A DNA stretch of 40,164 bases from Patescibacteria group bacterium UBA6033 (GCA_002429325.1 DIZH01000026.1:14468-54631); one strand, 5' to 3'; counted from the first letter of the stretch, positions 31,223 through 37,896 are shown. Notes: generated from the sequence alone by a model not told the origin. Translations and numbers: made by a program.

Positions 31223-31915
31223 TCACTTCCCGTGTCGACGTTCTCGTTCTGCAAATTCGGTGAGTATTTCATCAAATTCCTTTTCACTGAAATCTGGCCA
31301 GAACGTATCCGTGAAGAAAAGCTCACTATATACGGATCGCCATGTGAGGAATCCCGAAAGACGTTGCTCGCCGCTCGTGCGGATAATGATATCGGGGTCA
31401 GGCATGTCTGCACTCCAGAGGTGTCGCGCGAAAGAATCCTCGGTTATCTCTTCTCCATCCGCAGCTATAGCCTTTGCTGCAGCGACTATCTCAGCTCGAC
31501 CTCCATAGGAAAGACAACACCAGAGTGTTATGCCATCATTCCCAGCGGTTTCTGCTTCGGCTTCAGTCATTGCAGTCTGCAGATCTTGTGAAAAGCGTTC
31601 GCGTTGGCCGATAAAGCGAAGGCGGACATTCTCTTCGGCCAATTCTTTCAGTTCCTTGCGAATCGACTCTCGGAAAAGATCCATAAGATACGACACCTCC
31701 ATAGGATCTCTTTCCCAGTTCTCAGTCGAGAACATGAAAACGGCAAGATGCCTGATTCCTTTCTTGTGCACGAACCTGACTGTATTTCTAAGTGTATCGA
31801 GAAGGCCGACGCGATGCCCTTCGAGTTTAGGGAGACCATGAGCTTTCGCCCAGCGACGATTGCCATCGAGAATGATGGCAACACACGAAGGTACCGCTCC
31901 CGAGCGTTCGTTCAT
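31223..31915 (-). CDS. uppS: Isoprenyl transferase (undecaprenyl diphosphate synthase)
   Basis: 230 residues, cis-prenyltransferase making the C55 lipid carrier for cell-wall glycans. Signatures: AIILDGNRRWAKAHGLP near the N-terminus with the catalytic Asp, TLWCCLSYGGRAEIV, and DIIIRTSGEQRLSGFLTW near the C-terminus. The usual Asn of NYGG-type motifs is Ser here. It fits with the peptidoglycan enzyme at 12984-14456. Confidence 0.95.
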   Translation of the reverse strand: MNERSGAVPSCVAIILDGNRRWAKAHGLPKLEGHRVGLLDTLRNTVRFVHKKGIRHLAVFMFSTENWERDPMEVSYLMDLFRESIRKELKELAEENVRLRFIGQRERFSQDLQTAMTEAEAETAGNDGITLWCCLSYGGRAEIVAAAKAIAADGEEITEDSFARHLWSADMPDPDIIIRTSGEQRLSGFLTWRSVYSELFFTDTFWPDFSEKEFDEILTEFAERERRHGK

Positions 31916-31972
31916 AGTTGTTTAAACCTAAGGCTCATTGCAATTAGTTGCAAGTATACCGTAAAAATACTT

Positions 31973-32635
31973 CTAGCTCCCAAGCTCGGTTAATCGTTCT
32001 ATCCAGCCTTTTATCGTGAGAAAAATGGTGGTATCACAAACGTATATTTGGAAAGTACCGTACGGTAAGCTATCTTTCTTACTTTTACTGGCGATACTTG
32101 GTTTTGAATATGTTTTAAAAAATTGCTTACGTGGTATACCTGAGACTCGAGACCAGTATTTTTCTGCACTTTCTGTATTTAGATGAGAAAAAGTATGGAT
32201 ATGTCCCCGAAATTTTTTCGATGGTACTCCGAAAATTTCCTTGAAATATCGCATCATGAATCGAATGACCTCTGGATCGGCATTCGCAATGTTCGCCGTC
32301 CCTTTTCTGGTCTTACCGCCCTCACCCCAATACAAAGCCGTTCCCACCAAAAGCAATTCTTGTTTTGAAAGTGTGAGGATACTTTCCTTCGCGGCGTCAA
32401 TAATTACGCGATGCCGTTTCAGCGTATTGTTTATTCTATTTACCCTCCTCTTCTCTACCGATTCGACACTGCGCCCATTGGTACTAAGTTTCTTCTTTTG
32501 CTGATCCGATAACTCTATATTACGAACCCACAAACTTACACTGGCCTTAGAAACACCCACTTCGCGCACAATTTCATTGAGTGACATTCCCTTCTTGCGA
32601 AGAAGTCGCGCTTGTTCTTGTTCCTCTTTTTTCAT
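31973..32635 (-). CDS. HTH protein with LAGLIDADG-like C-terminal domain
   Basis: 220 residues. N-terminal helix-turn-helix (about 6-45: KKGMSLNEIVREVGVSKASVSLWV) of the type found in recombinases. The C-terminal half opens LVGTALYWGEGGKTRKG and contains ANADPEVIRFMMRYFKEIFG, which resembles one LAGLIDADG homing-endonuclease-like repeat. ATG 32635 fits the domain start better than ATG 32686. The gene is clearly AT-richer than its neighbours and lies beside a tRNA cluster, so transfer is plausible. DNA binding is likely; cleavage is not shown. Confidence 0.75.
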   Translation of the reverse strand: MKKEEQEQARLLRKKGMSLNEIVREVGVSKASVSLWVRNIELSDQQKKKLSTNGRSVESVEKRRVNRINNTLKRHRVIIDAAKESILTLSKQELLLVGTALYWGEGGKTRKGTANIANADPEVIRFMMRYFKEIFGVPSKKFRGHIHTFSHLNTESAEKYWSRVSGIPRKQFFKTYSKPSIASKSKKDSLPYGTFQIYVCDTTIFLTIKGWIERLTELGS

Positions 32636-32731
32636 ATCTGGTATATTCAGTATGTATTCACCTGTATATATGATATGGCAGTTCATATATTTATCAAGAC
32701 ACCATAGTGGTGCTACAGTGGAGAAGTTCTG

Positions 32732-32807
32732 GGGCGATTAGCTCAGTTGGTAGAGCAATGTCCTTACACGACAAAGGTCGCAGGTTCGAGCCCTGCATCG
32801 CCCACCA
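32732..32807 (+). tRNA. tRNA-Val (anticodon TAC)
   Basis: Acceptor GGGCGAT pairs with ATCGCCC; anticodon loop CTTACAC gives TAC. The anticodon stem has one A-A mismatch at its outer pair. CCA is encoded, unlike in the other tRNAs here. It starts 1 nt before tRNA-Leu(CAG), so they are cotranscribed. A TACAGT box at 32714-32719 could be its promoter. Confidence 0.93.
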
Positions 32808-32808
32808 A

Positions 32809-32892
32809 GCCGAGGTGGTGTAATTGGTAAACACGCTGCGTTCAGGTCGCAGTGAGGGCAACCTCGTGAGGGTTCAACTCCCTTCCTCGGCA
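32809..32892 (+). tRNA. tRNA-Leu (anticodon CAG)
   Basis: Class II tRNA. Acceptor GCCGAGG/CCTCGGC, D-arm with GGTGTAATTGGTAAACAC, anticodon CAG in stem CTGCG/CGCAG, variable arm GAGGGCAACCTC, A73. CCA is not encoded. Confidence 0.94.
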
Positions 32893-32934
32893 CAAATGTA
32901 AAAAGCGCATACCTGCGCTTTTTACATTTGTGCC
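32889..32934. terminator. Shared terminator between convergent tRNA genes
   Basis: Perfect 21-bp arms (32889-32909 and 32914-32934) around a 4-nt loop, with AAAAA/TTTTT inside the stem. The arms include the last bases of tRNA-Leu(CAG) on one side and of tRNA-Arg(TCT) on the other. Confidence 0.85.
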
Positions 32935-33002
32935 CCCGGTTGGAATCGGACCAACATCAGCGGCTTAGAAGTCCGCGGTTCTATCCATTGAACTACAGGG
33001 GC
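32931..33002 (-). tRNA. tRNA-Arg (anticodon TCT)
   Basis: Acceptor GCCCCTG/CGGGGGC with one G-T pair, anticodon loop CTTCTAA in stem GCGGA/GCCGC-type pairing, T-arm TGGTCCGATTCCAAC. A73, no CCA. Confidence 0.92.
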
Positions 33003-33052
33003 ATTCTCACTTCCCTACCTTATCTTACATCTTCCCTACTACCAAGCGGGAT

Positions 33053-33355
33053 TTATTGCGAAGGGTCAGCGTAATGATATACATCCGAAGTGTATTTGGT
33101 TTCTTCAGCGGCACGATTCTCAAATACCGTATGTATGGCATCGAGCGACGATTGACTGAAAACGGGGGCGGCGGTCGTTGTCGGAGAACCAATCACTCCT
33201 CCTGTTGCCACGGTATCAAACACATAGGCATTCCATACGACAACGATGATAAGCACGATGGTCGCGACAATAAGCAGGATAATCCAGTCGCGCTCTGGAT
33301 CGAGAGACGAGAGAGAACCTAGGCGTCGAACGCGCTGAGTAAAGAAGTTCATCAT
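33053..33355 (-). CDS. Small single-helix protein, fourth gene of the pilMNO operon
   Basis: 100 residues from ATG 33355, overlapping the pilO stop as ATGA. One membrane helix (about 23-43, DWIILLIVATIVLIIVVVW) follows a short basic cytoplasmic part; about 55 residues lie outside. It occupies the place of PilP but shows no lipoprotein signal or PilP fold, and no PilQ follows. Likely a specific part of this type IV pilus alignment complex. Confidence 0.75.
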   Translation of the reverse strand: MMNFFTQRVRRLGSLSSLDPERDWIILLIVATIVLIIVVVWNAYVFDTVATGGVIGSPTTTAAPVFSQSSLDAIHTVFENRAAEETKYTSDVYHYADPSQ

Positions 33356-33888
33356 AGCGAGGTGCGGGCGGTCGAAGTCGCCGCGGGAGCTGAGCCGACA
33401 GTAAGAGACAGATTTGCCTGCCACTTCCCCTTATCAGCCTGTGCAACTGCCAATTTCGATATAAAGAGATCATACGGTGCATATTCCACTGATCCAATCG
33501 TACGCATGACTGCATCAAAAGCACCGGTGATTGAGAGTGACAACAGAAGGACTGGCTGTGTGCTCGATCCTGCGGTAGACACAGACAATACACTCACCGT
33601 TGATTTCTCGGCGACGCCAAGCTGCTCAAGACTGTTGATGAACGCCACCACTCCTGTTTCTGGCACAAAATAGCTCTGCACATTTGCCTCATCATTCGCT
33701 ATCTCTGCGAGTGCCGCACGAGCAGAAGCGATGCTATTCACGTTTTTATTGGCATCATCAATTTGGGCTTGGAGATCAGCTACTTGCTGGCTCTTATTCG
33801 ACACAACGCTATACCACACTCCATAACAACCGATGGCAGCAAGTCCAAAGACGAGAGCTCCTAGGAAATGGGTGAGTGGCGATTTCAT
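33352..33888 (-). CDS. pilO: Type IV pilus assembly protein PilO-like
   Basis: 178 residues. N-terminal membrane helix (about 8-27), a coiled coil (SNKSQQVADLQAQIDDANKNV region) and a ferredoxin-like outer domain. Recognised mainly by layout and by position after pilN, with which it overlaps as ATGA. PilN and PilO dimerise outside the membrane and link PilM to the pilus machine. Confidence 0.82.
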   Translation of the reverse strand: MKSPLTHFLGALVFGLAAIGCYGVWYSVVSNKSQQVADLQAQIDDANKNVNSIASARAALAEIANDEANVQSYFVPETGVVAFINSLEQLGVAEKSTVSVLSVSTAGSSTQPVLLLSLSITGAFDAVMRTIGSVEYAPYDLFISKLAVAQADKGKWQANLSLTVGSAPAATSTARTSL

Positions 33889-34433
33889 GGTTTTAGGACA
33901 ATGGTGATTGTGAATCCGATATCCGAGTCCTTCGCGTAGACCGATACAGGCAACGTAGCCGATATAGCAGATGGCATGCTTTGCAGCGCAAGCTGGTATC
34001 CACGTAGCGAATCGCGTGTTGCTGCAGCACCATTTATAAGGAGTGTGCTTGATTTTGCTCCTGGAGTATAGGTGAACGAAGAGAGAGAAATACCGGGCCG
34101 CGGCACGACAAGTACAGATCGCACTGCAGCGCTTATTGATGGGCGCTTCGACAATGCAATCAGAGCTGCGGCGTCATTTGAAAGTGCAGTGAGACGTGCC
34201 GACAGCGCAATTTCGTCAGCAGAGGACAGGGTAGCTTTAATATGTCCTAGTTGATTCGACTTCTCTTGTACATTGCCGACAAGGTAGACATAGATTGGCA
34301 GGAGTAGTATCGCCGCCACGCCAATGAGCACAATGCTTAGTCCCACTATGACTACGATGAGACGATAGTAGTATTCATGCACAAGGGCCCGCTGGCGCGC
34401 AACAGGAAGAAGGTTGGTGAGTGGTTTAAGCAT
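33885..34433 (-). CDS. pilN: Type IV pilus assembly protein PilN-like
   Basis: 182 residues from ATG 34433, overlapping the pilM stop by 8 bp. A short cytoplasmic tail (LPVARQRALVHEYYYRL) comes before one membrane helix (VVIVGLSIVLIGVAAILLLPIYVYL) and an outer coiled-coil and ferredoxin-like domain. The N-terminal tail is where PilN binds PilM in studied systems. Confidence 0.83.
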   Translation of the reverse strand: MLKPLTNLLPVARQRALVHEYYYRLIVVIVGLSIVLIGVAAILLLPIYVYLVGNVQEKSNQLGHIKATLSSADEIALSARLTALSNDAAALIALSKRPSISAAVRSVLVVPRPGISLSSFTYTPGAKSSTLLINGAAATRDSLRGYQLALQSMPSAISATLPVSVYAKDSDIGFTITIVLKP

Positions 34434-35523
34434 ATGACATAGCGTGATCACGCAGTGCAAGCCCTATCGCCGTGGCGTACGCAAGCGATTGCGTATAGTC
34501 AAGCGACGGTATCCATAATTCGCGAGCGGCAAAATTCGTGAAGACATCGCCGGCCGCCACAGGGATGCCAAGCGCGCTCTCCAGGTATTCGGGGAGCCCG
34601 CGTACCGAAGCGTTGCCACCGGCCACTACCGCCCGTGTCACGGGTTCATGTGTACTTCCCTGCACAGCGCGTTTTTGCCAATAGTCGAGATGGCGCGCAA
34701 TCTCATCGCGGATCGCCGAAACAGTAGAAAGCATTGCAGCGAGGTATTCTTCATTTCCTGGGGTTGAGACAATACCGCGTTCGGCTTTCACTTTTCGAGC
34801 CTCTGCTTCGGTGACACCGAAATACTTTTGCACGGCAAGCGTCAGTGCATGGCCACCAATGTTAATCGTCGTCGCGAAGCGGGGTATGCCTTTTGAGACG
34901 ATAGAGAGCTTTGTTGTTGTTTTCCCCACATCAATAATGAGAACCGTGCCCTCGTCGTAGAGAGGAAGGAGCGCGCGAGAAGACGCGAAGGTCTCGCTTT
35001 CGAGAGAGCGCACTTCAATTCCCGCTTGATCGCATATTGAAATGGTGTCTTCCACAATGCGCCGCGCAAATCCGACACCCGTGACTAATGTCTCGCTGCG
35101 TTCATTCTGACCCACATCGACAAAATCAAATATGGTCTCTTCAGGTGGTAGTGGCACAAATTCATCGAGGTGCTGTTCAATAGTCGTCCGCCATTCAGCA
35201 TAGCCTCGGCCAGCTGCCGCCGTCTCAAAAAGATAGGATTTGGATTCCGGGAGCGCCACATTCGCCGCAGAGATGCCGGCCGAATCAGCGGCACCCAAAA
35301 GAGCTTCAATAACGGAGGCATGATCAACTATTTCTCCATCGGTGAATGCTCCTGCAGGCAGACGCATCTCTACATAACTTGCAAGCACAAGACCATGTGT
35401 GGTTTCGGATAGGCGAACTGCTTTTACGCCGCTTGTTGAGATATCAATACCCGACAATGGGAGCGCCATATACTCGGGTGGTGCTAAAAGAGCGCGCAAG
35501 CGTTCACTGAAGACAAGGGACAT
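34426..35523 (-). CDS. pilM: Type IV pilus assembly protein PilM
   Basis: 365 residues, FtsA/actin-fold ATPase on the cytoplasmic face of the pilus. Phosphate loops are GIDISTSGVKAVRL near the N-terminus and LIIDVGKTTTKLSIV in the second half; VVAGGNASVRGLPEYLES is the adenosine motif. First gene of pilMNO plus a fourth gene. Pili in host-dependent Patescibacteria are thought to serve attachment and DNA uptake. Confidence 0.94.
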   Translation of the reverse strand: MSLVFSERLRALLAPPEYMALPLSGIDISTSGVKAVRLSETTHGLVLASYVEMRLPAGAFTDGEIVDHASVIEALLGAADSAGISAANVALPESKSYLFETAAAGRGYAEWRTTIEQHLDEFVPLPPEETIFDFVDVGQNERSETLVTGVGFARRIVEDTISICDQAGIEVRSLESETFASSRALLPLYDEGTVLIIDVGKTTTKLSIVSKGIPRFATTINIGGHALTLAVQKYFGVTEAEARKVKAERGIVSTPGNEEYLAAMLSTVSAIRDEIARHLDYWQKRAVQGSTHEPVTRAVVAGGNASVRGLPEYLESALGIPVAAGDVFTNFAARELWIPSLDYTQSLAYATAIGLALRDHAMSYA

Positions 35524-35529
35524 GGCTAT

Positions 35530-35535
35530 AGTATA
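35530..35535 (-). promoter_or_regulatory. -10 box of the pilM operon, leaderless type
   Basis: Minus strand TATACT, then ATAGCC (6 nt), then ATG 35523. Confidence 0.55.
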
Positions 35536-35571
35536 GACGATTTTCCGTCATCGTCCGCACGAAACCTTCGA

Positions 35572-35928
35572 TTAATGTGCACTGGTGCCGGATGGCACTT
35601 CCCTATCGGGCTCGAGAAATGCAAATGTCTCATCAGAACCCACGGCGAAGAGCATGCCATTGCTCTCAAGTCCGCGTATCGTCCTTGGGGCGAGATTTGT
35701 GACGAATGCGAGCTGTCGCCCAATAAGCGTTTCAGGCTCACTCACATAGGCAGCTATGCCGGAAACAATCTGTCGCAGACTTTTCTCTCCTTCGGGAGAA
35801 ACCTCATTAAAATCGACTTCAAGCCGAAGCAGTTTATCGGTTTCAGGCACGCGCTCGGCCGAGCGGACTGTGCCTATTTGCACGTCAATTTTCGAAAATT
35901 CATCAATGGTGATGCGCGGTTTATTCAT
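35572..35928 (-). CDS. Stand-alone tRNA-binding (EMAPII/Arc1p-like OB) protein
   Basis: 118 residues from ATG 35928. It matches the C-terminal tRNA-binding OB fold of long MetRS enzymes and CsaA/Trbp111: ITIDEFSKIDVQIGTVRSAERV, LLRLEVDF, RQIVSGIAAYV and LAPRTIRGLESNGMLFAV. metG in this window lacks this domain, so this protein probably assists MetRS in trans. The start codon abuts an inverted-repeat arm, with ruvX ending in the other arm. Confidence 0.9.
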   Translation of the reverse strand: MNKPRITIDEFSKIDVQIGTVRSAERVPETDKLLRLEVDFNEVSPEGEKSLRQIVSGIAAYVSEPETLIGRQLAFVTNLAPRTIRGLESNGMLFAVGSDETFAFLEPDREVPSGTSAH

Positions 35929-36033
35929 CCCGTTAGAAGTTTCCATACGACTCATAGTACCAAGCAAACGACTTTCTGCACGAGTAGTCTCGTTTCGACG
36001 AAAATCTCACGTGAGTTGAACTTCTAACGGGAT
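35927..36033. repeat. CCCGTTAGA-type inverted-repeat element, copy 2 (ruvX/tRNA-binding gene junction)
   Basis: Perfect 15-bp arms (35927-35941 ATCCCGTTAGAAGTT; 36019-36033 its complement). On the minus strand the right arm gives the ruvX end TCC CGT TAG, and the left arm runs into the next ATG. Inside are ACGAG..CTCGT and CTCACGTGAG. Length, orientation and placement copy the ileS/recO element at 15047-15163; the inner sequence differs. Confidence 0.85.
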
Positions 36034-36443
36034 TCATGGTTCGTACGAGAAAGATAACTAGTAAGGATGAGTGCTGCAGCCTTGTCATCAATACTCTGAT
36101 GCTGTTTCGGTGCACGGGACTTCCCTTGTTTTTCGGGAGGTCGAAGCGCCTCAGCGCTGGTAAATACTTCTGACTCATAGAAGACAGGTATGCCGGCACG
36201 TTCAGTGAGCTTATCTCCGAGCGCATGAGCATCTTTCACAATAGGATTATCACCGCCGGCAAGTGTTCGCGACTCCCCGATGACCACAGCCGTGACATTT
36301 TTCTCTGCAATGAGCACACAGAGTTCATCGAGGAGTCGCGGAGTGTTCGATATGATGGCATGCGGGAATCCCATCGTGCCTTCCTCATCAGAAAGCGCGA
36401 GACCGATTTTCGACGTTCCATAATCCACTCCGAGATATCGCAT
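36024..36443 (-). CDS. ruvX: Putative pre-16S rRNA nuclease / Holliday junction resolvase-like YqgF
   Basis: 139 residues, RNase H fold. Motif I is MRYLGVDYGTSKIGLALSD at the very N-terminus; later motifs are AVVIGESRTLAGGD and the acidic end SIDDKAAALILTSYL. ATG 36443 is chosen because the fold begins there and a TACACT box lies 6 nt upstream. The normal protein end is followed by about six extra residues (TNHESR) whose last codons and stop come from the inverted-repeat arm. Confidence 0.92.
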   Translation of the reverse strand: MRYLGVDYGTSKIGLALSDEEGTMGFPHAIISNTPRLLDELCVLIAEKNVTAVVIGESRTLAGGDNPIVKDAHALGDKLTERAGIPVFYESEVFTSAEALRPPEKQGKSRAPKQHQSIDDKAAALILTSYLSRTNHESR

Positions 36444-36449
36444 AGGTAA

Positions 36450-36455
36450 AGTGTA
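36450..36455 (-). promoter_or_regulatory. -10 box of ruvX, leaderless type
   Basis: Minus strand TACACT, then TTACCT (6 nt), then ATG 36443. Confidence 0.5.
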
Positions 36456-36460
36456 TGGTA

Positions 36461-36466
36461 TATAGT
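36461..36466 (+). promoter_or_regulatory. -10 box of the DUF5652 gene, leaderless type
   Basis: TATAGT, then GCAACT (6 nt), then ATG 36473. It is 5 bp from the facing ruvX box in a 29-bp intergenic gap. Confidence 0.5.
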
Positions 36467-36472
36467 GCAACT

Positions 36473-36742
36473 ATGCACTACTTTCCACCATTTTATTCCC
36501 CATTCGTCCCTGCGCTTGTCACGGCATTGCTGCCTATTCTCGTAGTCGTTGCGCTCTGGACGGTTGCCATCAAAGGCTATGCGCTATGGCACGCGGCACG
36601 CGGCGGACAGAAGTGGTGGTTCATCGCACTCCTTGTCATAAATACGCTTGGCATTTTGGAAATCGTGTACCTCATCTGGTTCCGCCCTGTGAATTCTGGT
36701 ACAGTCTCGTCAGCGACTCCTAAAGGCGAGTGGCAGAAATAA
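36473..36742 (+). CDS. DUF5652 family small membrane protein
   Basis: 89 residues with two predicted membrane helices (about 12-35 and 48-70). The loop AIKGYALWHAARGGQKWWF followed by IALLVINTLGILEIVYLIW is the DUF5652 signature, common in Patescibacteria. The role is unknown. Start chosen from the box 6 nt upstream and from alignment to the family. Confidence 0.85.
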   Translation: MHYFPPFYSPFVPALVTALLPILVVVALWTVAIKGYALWHAARGGQKWWFIALLVINTLGILEIVYLIWFRPVNSGTVSSATPKGEWQK

Positions 36743-36761
36743 GCCGCGTTGGCTCTAGTGC

Positions 36762-36846
36762 GGAGAGGTGGCCGAGTGGTCTAAGGCACTTGTCTTGAAA
36801 ACAAGCGTGGGGAAACCCACCGTGAGTTCGAATCTCACCCTCTCCG
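36762..36846 (+). tRNA. tRNA-Ser (anticodon TGA)
   Basis: Class II tRNA. Acceptor GGAGAGG/CCTCTCC, D-arm GCCGAGTGGTCTAAGGC, anticodon loop CTTGAAA in stem CTTGT/ACAAG, variable arm GTGGGGAAACCCAC, G73. CCA is not encoded. Confidence 0.95.
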
Positions 36847-36881
36847 CAGTGGAGCTAAGCTTTCTCTTCAAACAGTGGTGC

Positions 36882-36953
36882 TATACACAGCACTAACCCA
36901 TAAAACGTACGTGTGCAGAACATGCCTAGGGGAAAGGGTTAGTGCTGGGTATA
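36882..36953. repeat. Inverted-repeat element before the 36962 gene
   Basis: 18-nt arms with one mismatch (36882-36899 TATACACAGCACTAACCC; 36936-36953 its complement) around a 36-nt core. The right arm runs into the -10 box of the next gene. The CAGCACTAA core is shared with the hairpin at 30445-30485. Confidence 0.75.
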
Positions 36954-36955
36954 CT
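36950..36955 (+). promoter_or_regulatory. -10 box of the 36962-37435 gene, leaderless type
   Basis: TATACT, then TTTCAC (6 nt), then ATG 36962. It overlaps the end of an inverted-repeat arm. Confidence 0.55.
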
Positions 36956-36961
36956 TTTCAC

Positions 36962-37435
36962 ATGGCTACGAGCGCGATTATGGAGTGGGAAGGACGTGAA
37001 TATGACCATAGTCCGAAAAGCGCCGATTGGTATTGGGCGCTCGGCATCGTCGCTGTCGCGAGCGCGATTGCATCGCTACTTTTTGGAAATATCCTACTCG
37101 GCATTCTCATCATCATCGCAGCGGTTGCAATCGCCCTCCACGCTACAAAAGAACCGCCGGTCCACATCTTCCGCCTTGTTGATACGGGCCTTATGGTAGG
37201 AGAAGATCTGCATCCGTATGAACGCATGCACTCCTTTACTGTGCTCGAAGATATTGAGGGAGAATTGCCACCTCTCTTATCCATCAAAACAGAGAGTTGG
37301 CACTCTCCACACCTCGTCATCCCTCTTGCGGGGGTCGACGCAGATCTTATCTATACGTATTTTCTGCATCATGTGGATGAGGCAGATCATCAGCATACCG
37401 TGAGCGATTTGGTGGCGGCTTGGCTTGGATTCTGA
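36962..37435 (+). CDS. Two-helix membrane protein with a cytoplasmic PH-like C-terminal part
   Basis: 157 residues from ATG 36962. A short N-terminal strand (IMEWEGREYDH) is followed by two membrane helices (about 23-60) and about 95 residues starting with ALHATKEPPVHIFRLVDTGL and continuing SFTVLEDIEGELPPLLSIKT. This layout resembles small bacterial PH-domain membrane proteins. No catalytic motif; function unknown. ATG 36875 would read through an inverted-repeat element and is rejected. Confidence 0.78.
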   Translation: MATSAIMEWEGREYDHSPKSADWYWALGIVAVASAIASLLFGNILLGILIIIAAVAIALHATKEPPVHIFRLVDTGLMVGEDLHPYERMHSFTVLEDIEGELPPLLSIKTESWHSPHLVIPLAGVDADLIYTYFLHHVDEADHQHTVSDLVAAWLGF

Positions 37436-37450
37436 TATACATTCAGTATT

Positions 37451-37522
37451 GCTCTCGTCGTTCAACGGATAGGACACCGGCTTGCGGAGCCGGCAATAGA
37501 GGTTCGATTCCTCTCGAGAGCA
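37451..37522 (+). tRNA. tRNA-Arg (anticodon GCG)
   Basis: Acceptor GCTCTCG/CGAGAGC, D-arm GTTCAACGGATAGGAC, anticodon stem CCGGC/GCCGG with loop TTGCGGA giving GCG, T-arm GAGGTTCGATTCCTC, A73. Most bacteria read CGU/CGC/CGA with an ACG tRNA edited to inosine, so GCG is unusual. Confidence 0.88.
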
Positions 37523-37569
37523 CAAATACATAAGGTCGCGCACTGCTGCGCGACCTTATGTATTTGTGC
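37520..37569. terminator. Perfect 23-bp palindrome at the tRNA-Arg 3' end
   Basis: Arms 37520-37542 and 37547-37569 around a 4-nt loop. The left arm starts inside the tRNA acceptor end (GCACAAAT) and the right arm mirrors it (ATTTGTGC). It is built like the palindrome at 32889-32934, which shares CACAAAT. Confidence 0.8.
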
Positions 37570-37851
37570 TTAGCGCAGCGATGTTTTGTCAGCAGACAAA
37601 ACCGCGAGCTGGGGTAGCGAAAATCTGCGAGTGACGACGAACAGATTATTCGTGACCACAAAAAGAGTCTTCGAATTTTTGTGCTCTCGAAGCAGGCAAC
37701 CTGCGTTGCCTGTGTGAGGAATCGAACGCCGGAGTTTGTTTTCGTCAGTAGACGAAAACAATGAGGCGGTGCCTAGACCACTAGCGAGCGGCGGCGAGAT
37801 AGTGAGTCGAGGGAGATAAGGCGTACTCGCCGGTCCTCTCGAGAGCACAAA
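37570..37851 (-). other. Non-coding stretch with tRNA-derived pieces and a tRNA-end direct repeat
   Basis: No credible gene in about 280 bp. TCCTCTCGAGAGCACAAA, the tRNA-Arg 3' end at 37509-37526, recurs exactly at 37834-37851, and TTTGTGCTCTCGA lies inverted at 37678-37690. On the minus strand tRNA-like pieces appear in order: GCTAGTGGTCTAGGCACC (D-arm-like), CGCCTCA, a GTTTTCGTC..GACGAAAAC hairpin, GTTCGATTCCTC (T-arm), an AGGCAAC..GTTGCCT hairpin, then TCGAGAGCACA. A related GTTTTGTC..GACAAAAC hairpin is at 37583-37602. It could be a decayed tRNA array, a structured RNA or an integration scar. Confidence 0.55.
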
Positions 37852-37861
37852 ACATGAATTG

Positions 37862-37896
37862 AAACGAAAAGAGTCGCTCGGCGACTCTTTTCGTTT
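37862..37896. terminator. Bidirectional terminator after the 37895-38503 gene
   Basis: 16-bp stem AAACGAAAAGAGTCGC with complement and a 3-nt loop. It overlaps the TAA stop of the minus-strand gene and ends in TTTTCGTTT. Confidence 0.85.

Noticed and set aside
36875..36961. Longer start for the 36962-37435 membrane protein
   Set aside because: The extra 29 residues are encoded by the inverted-repeat element and look random; the ATG at 36962 has a TATACT box at the standard distance.
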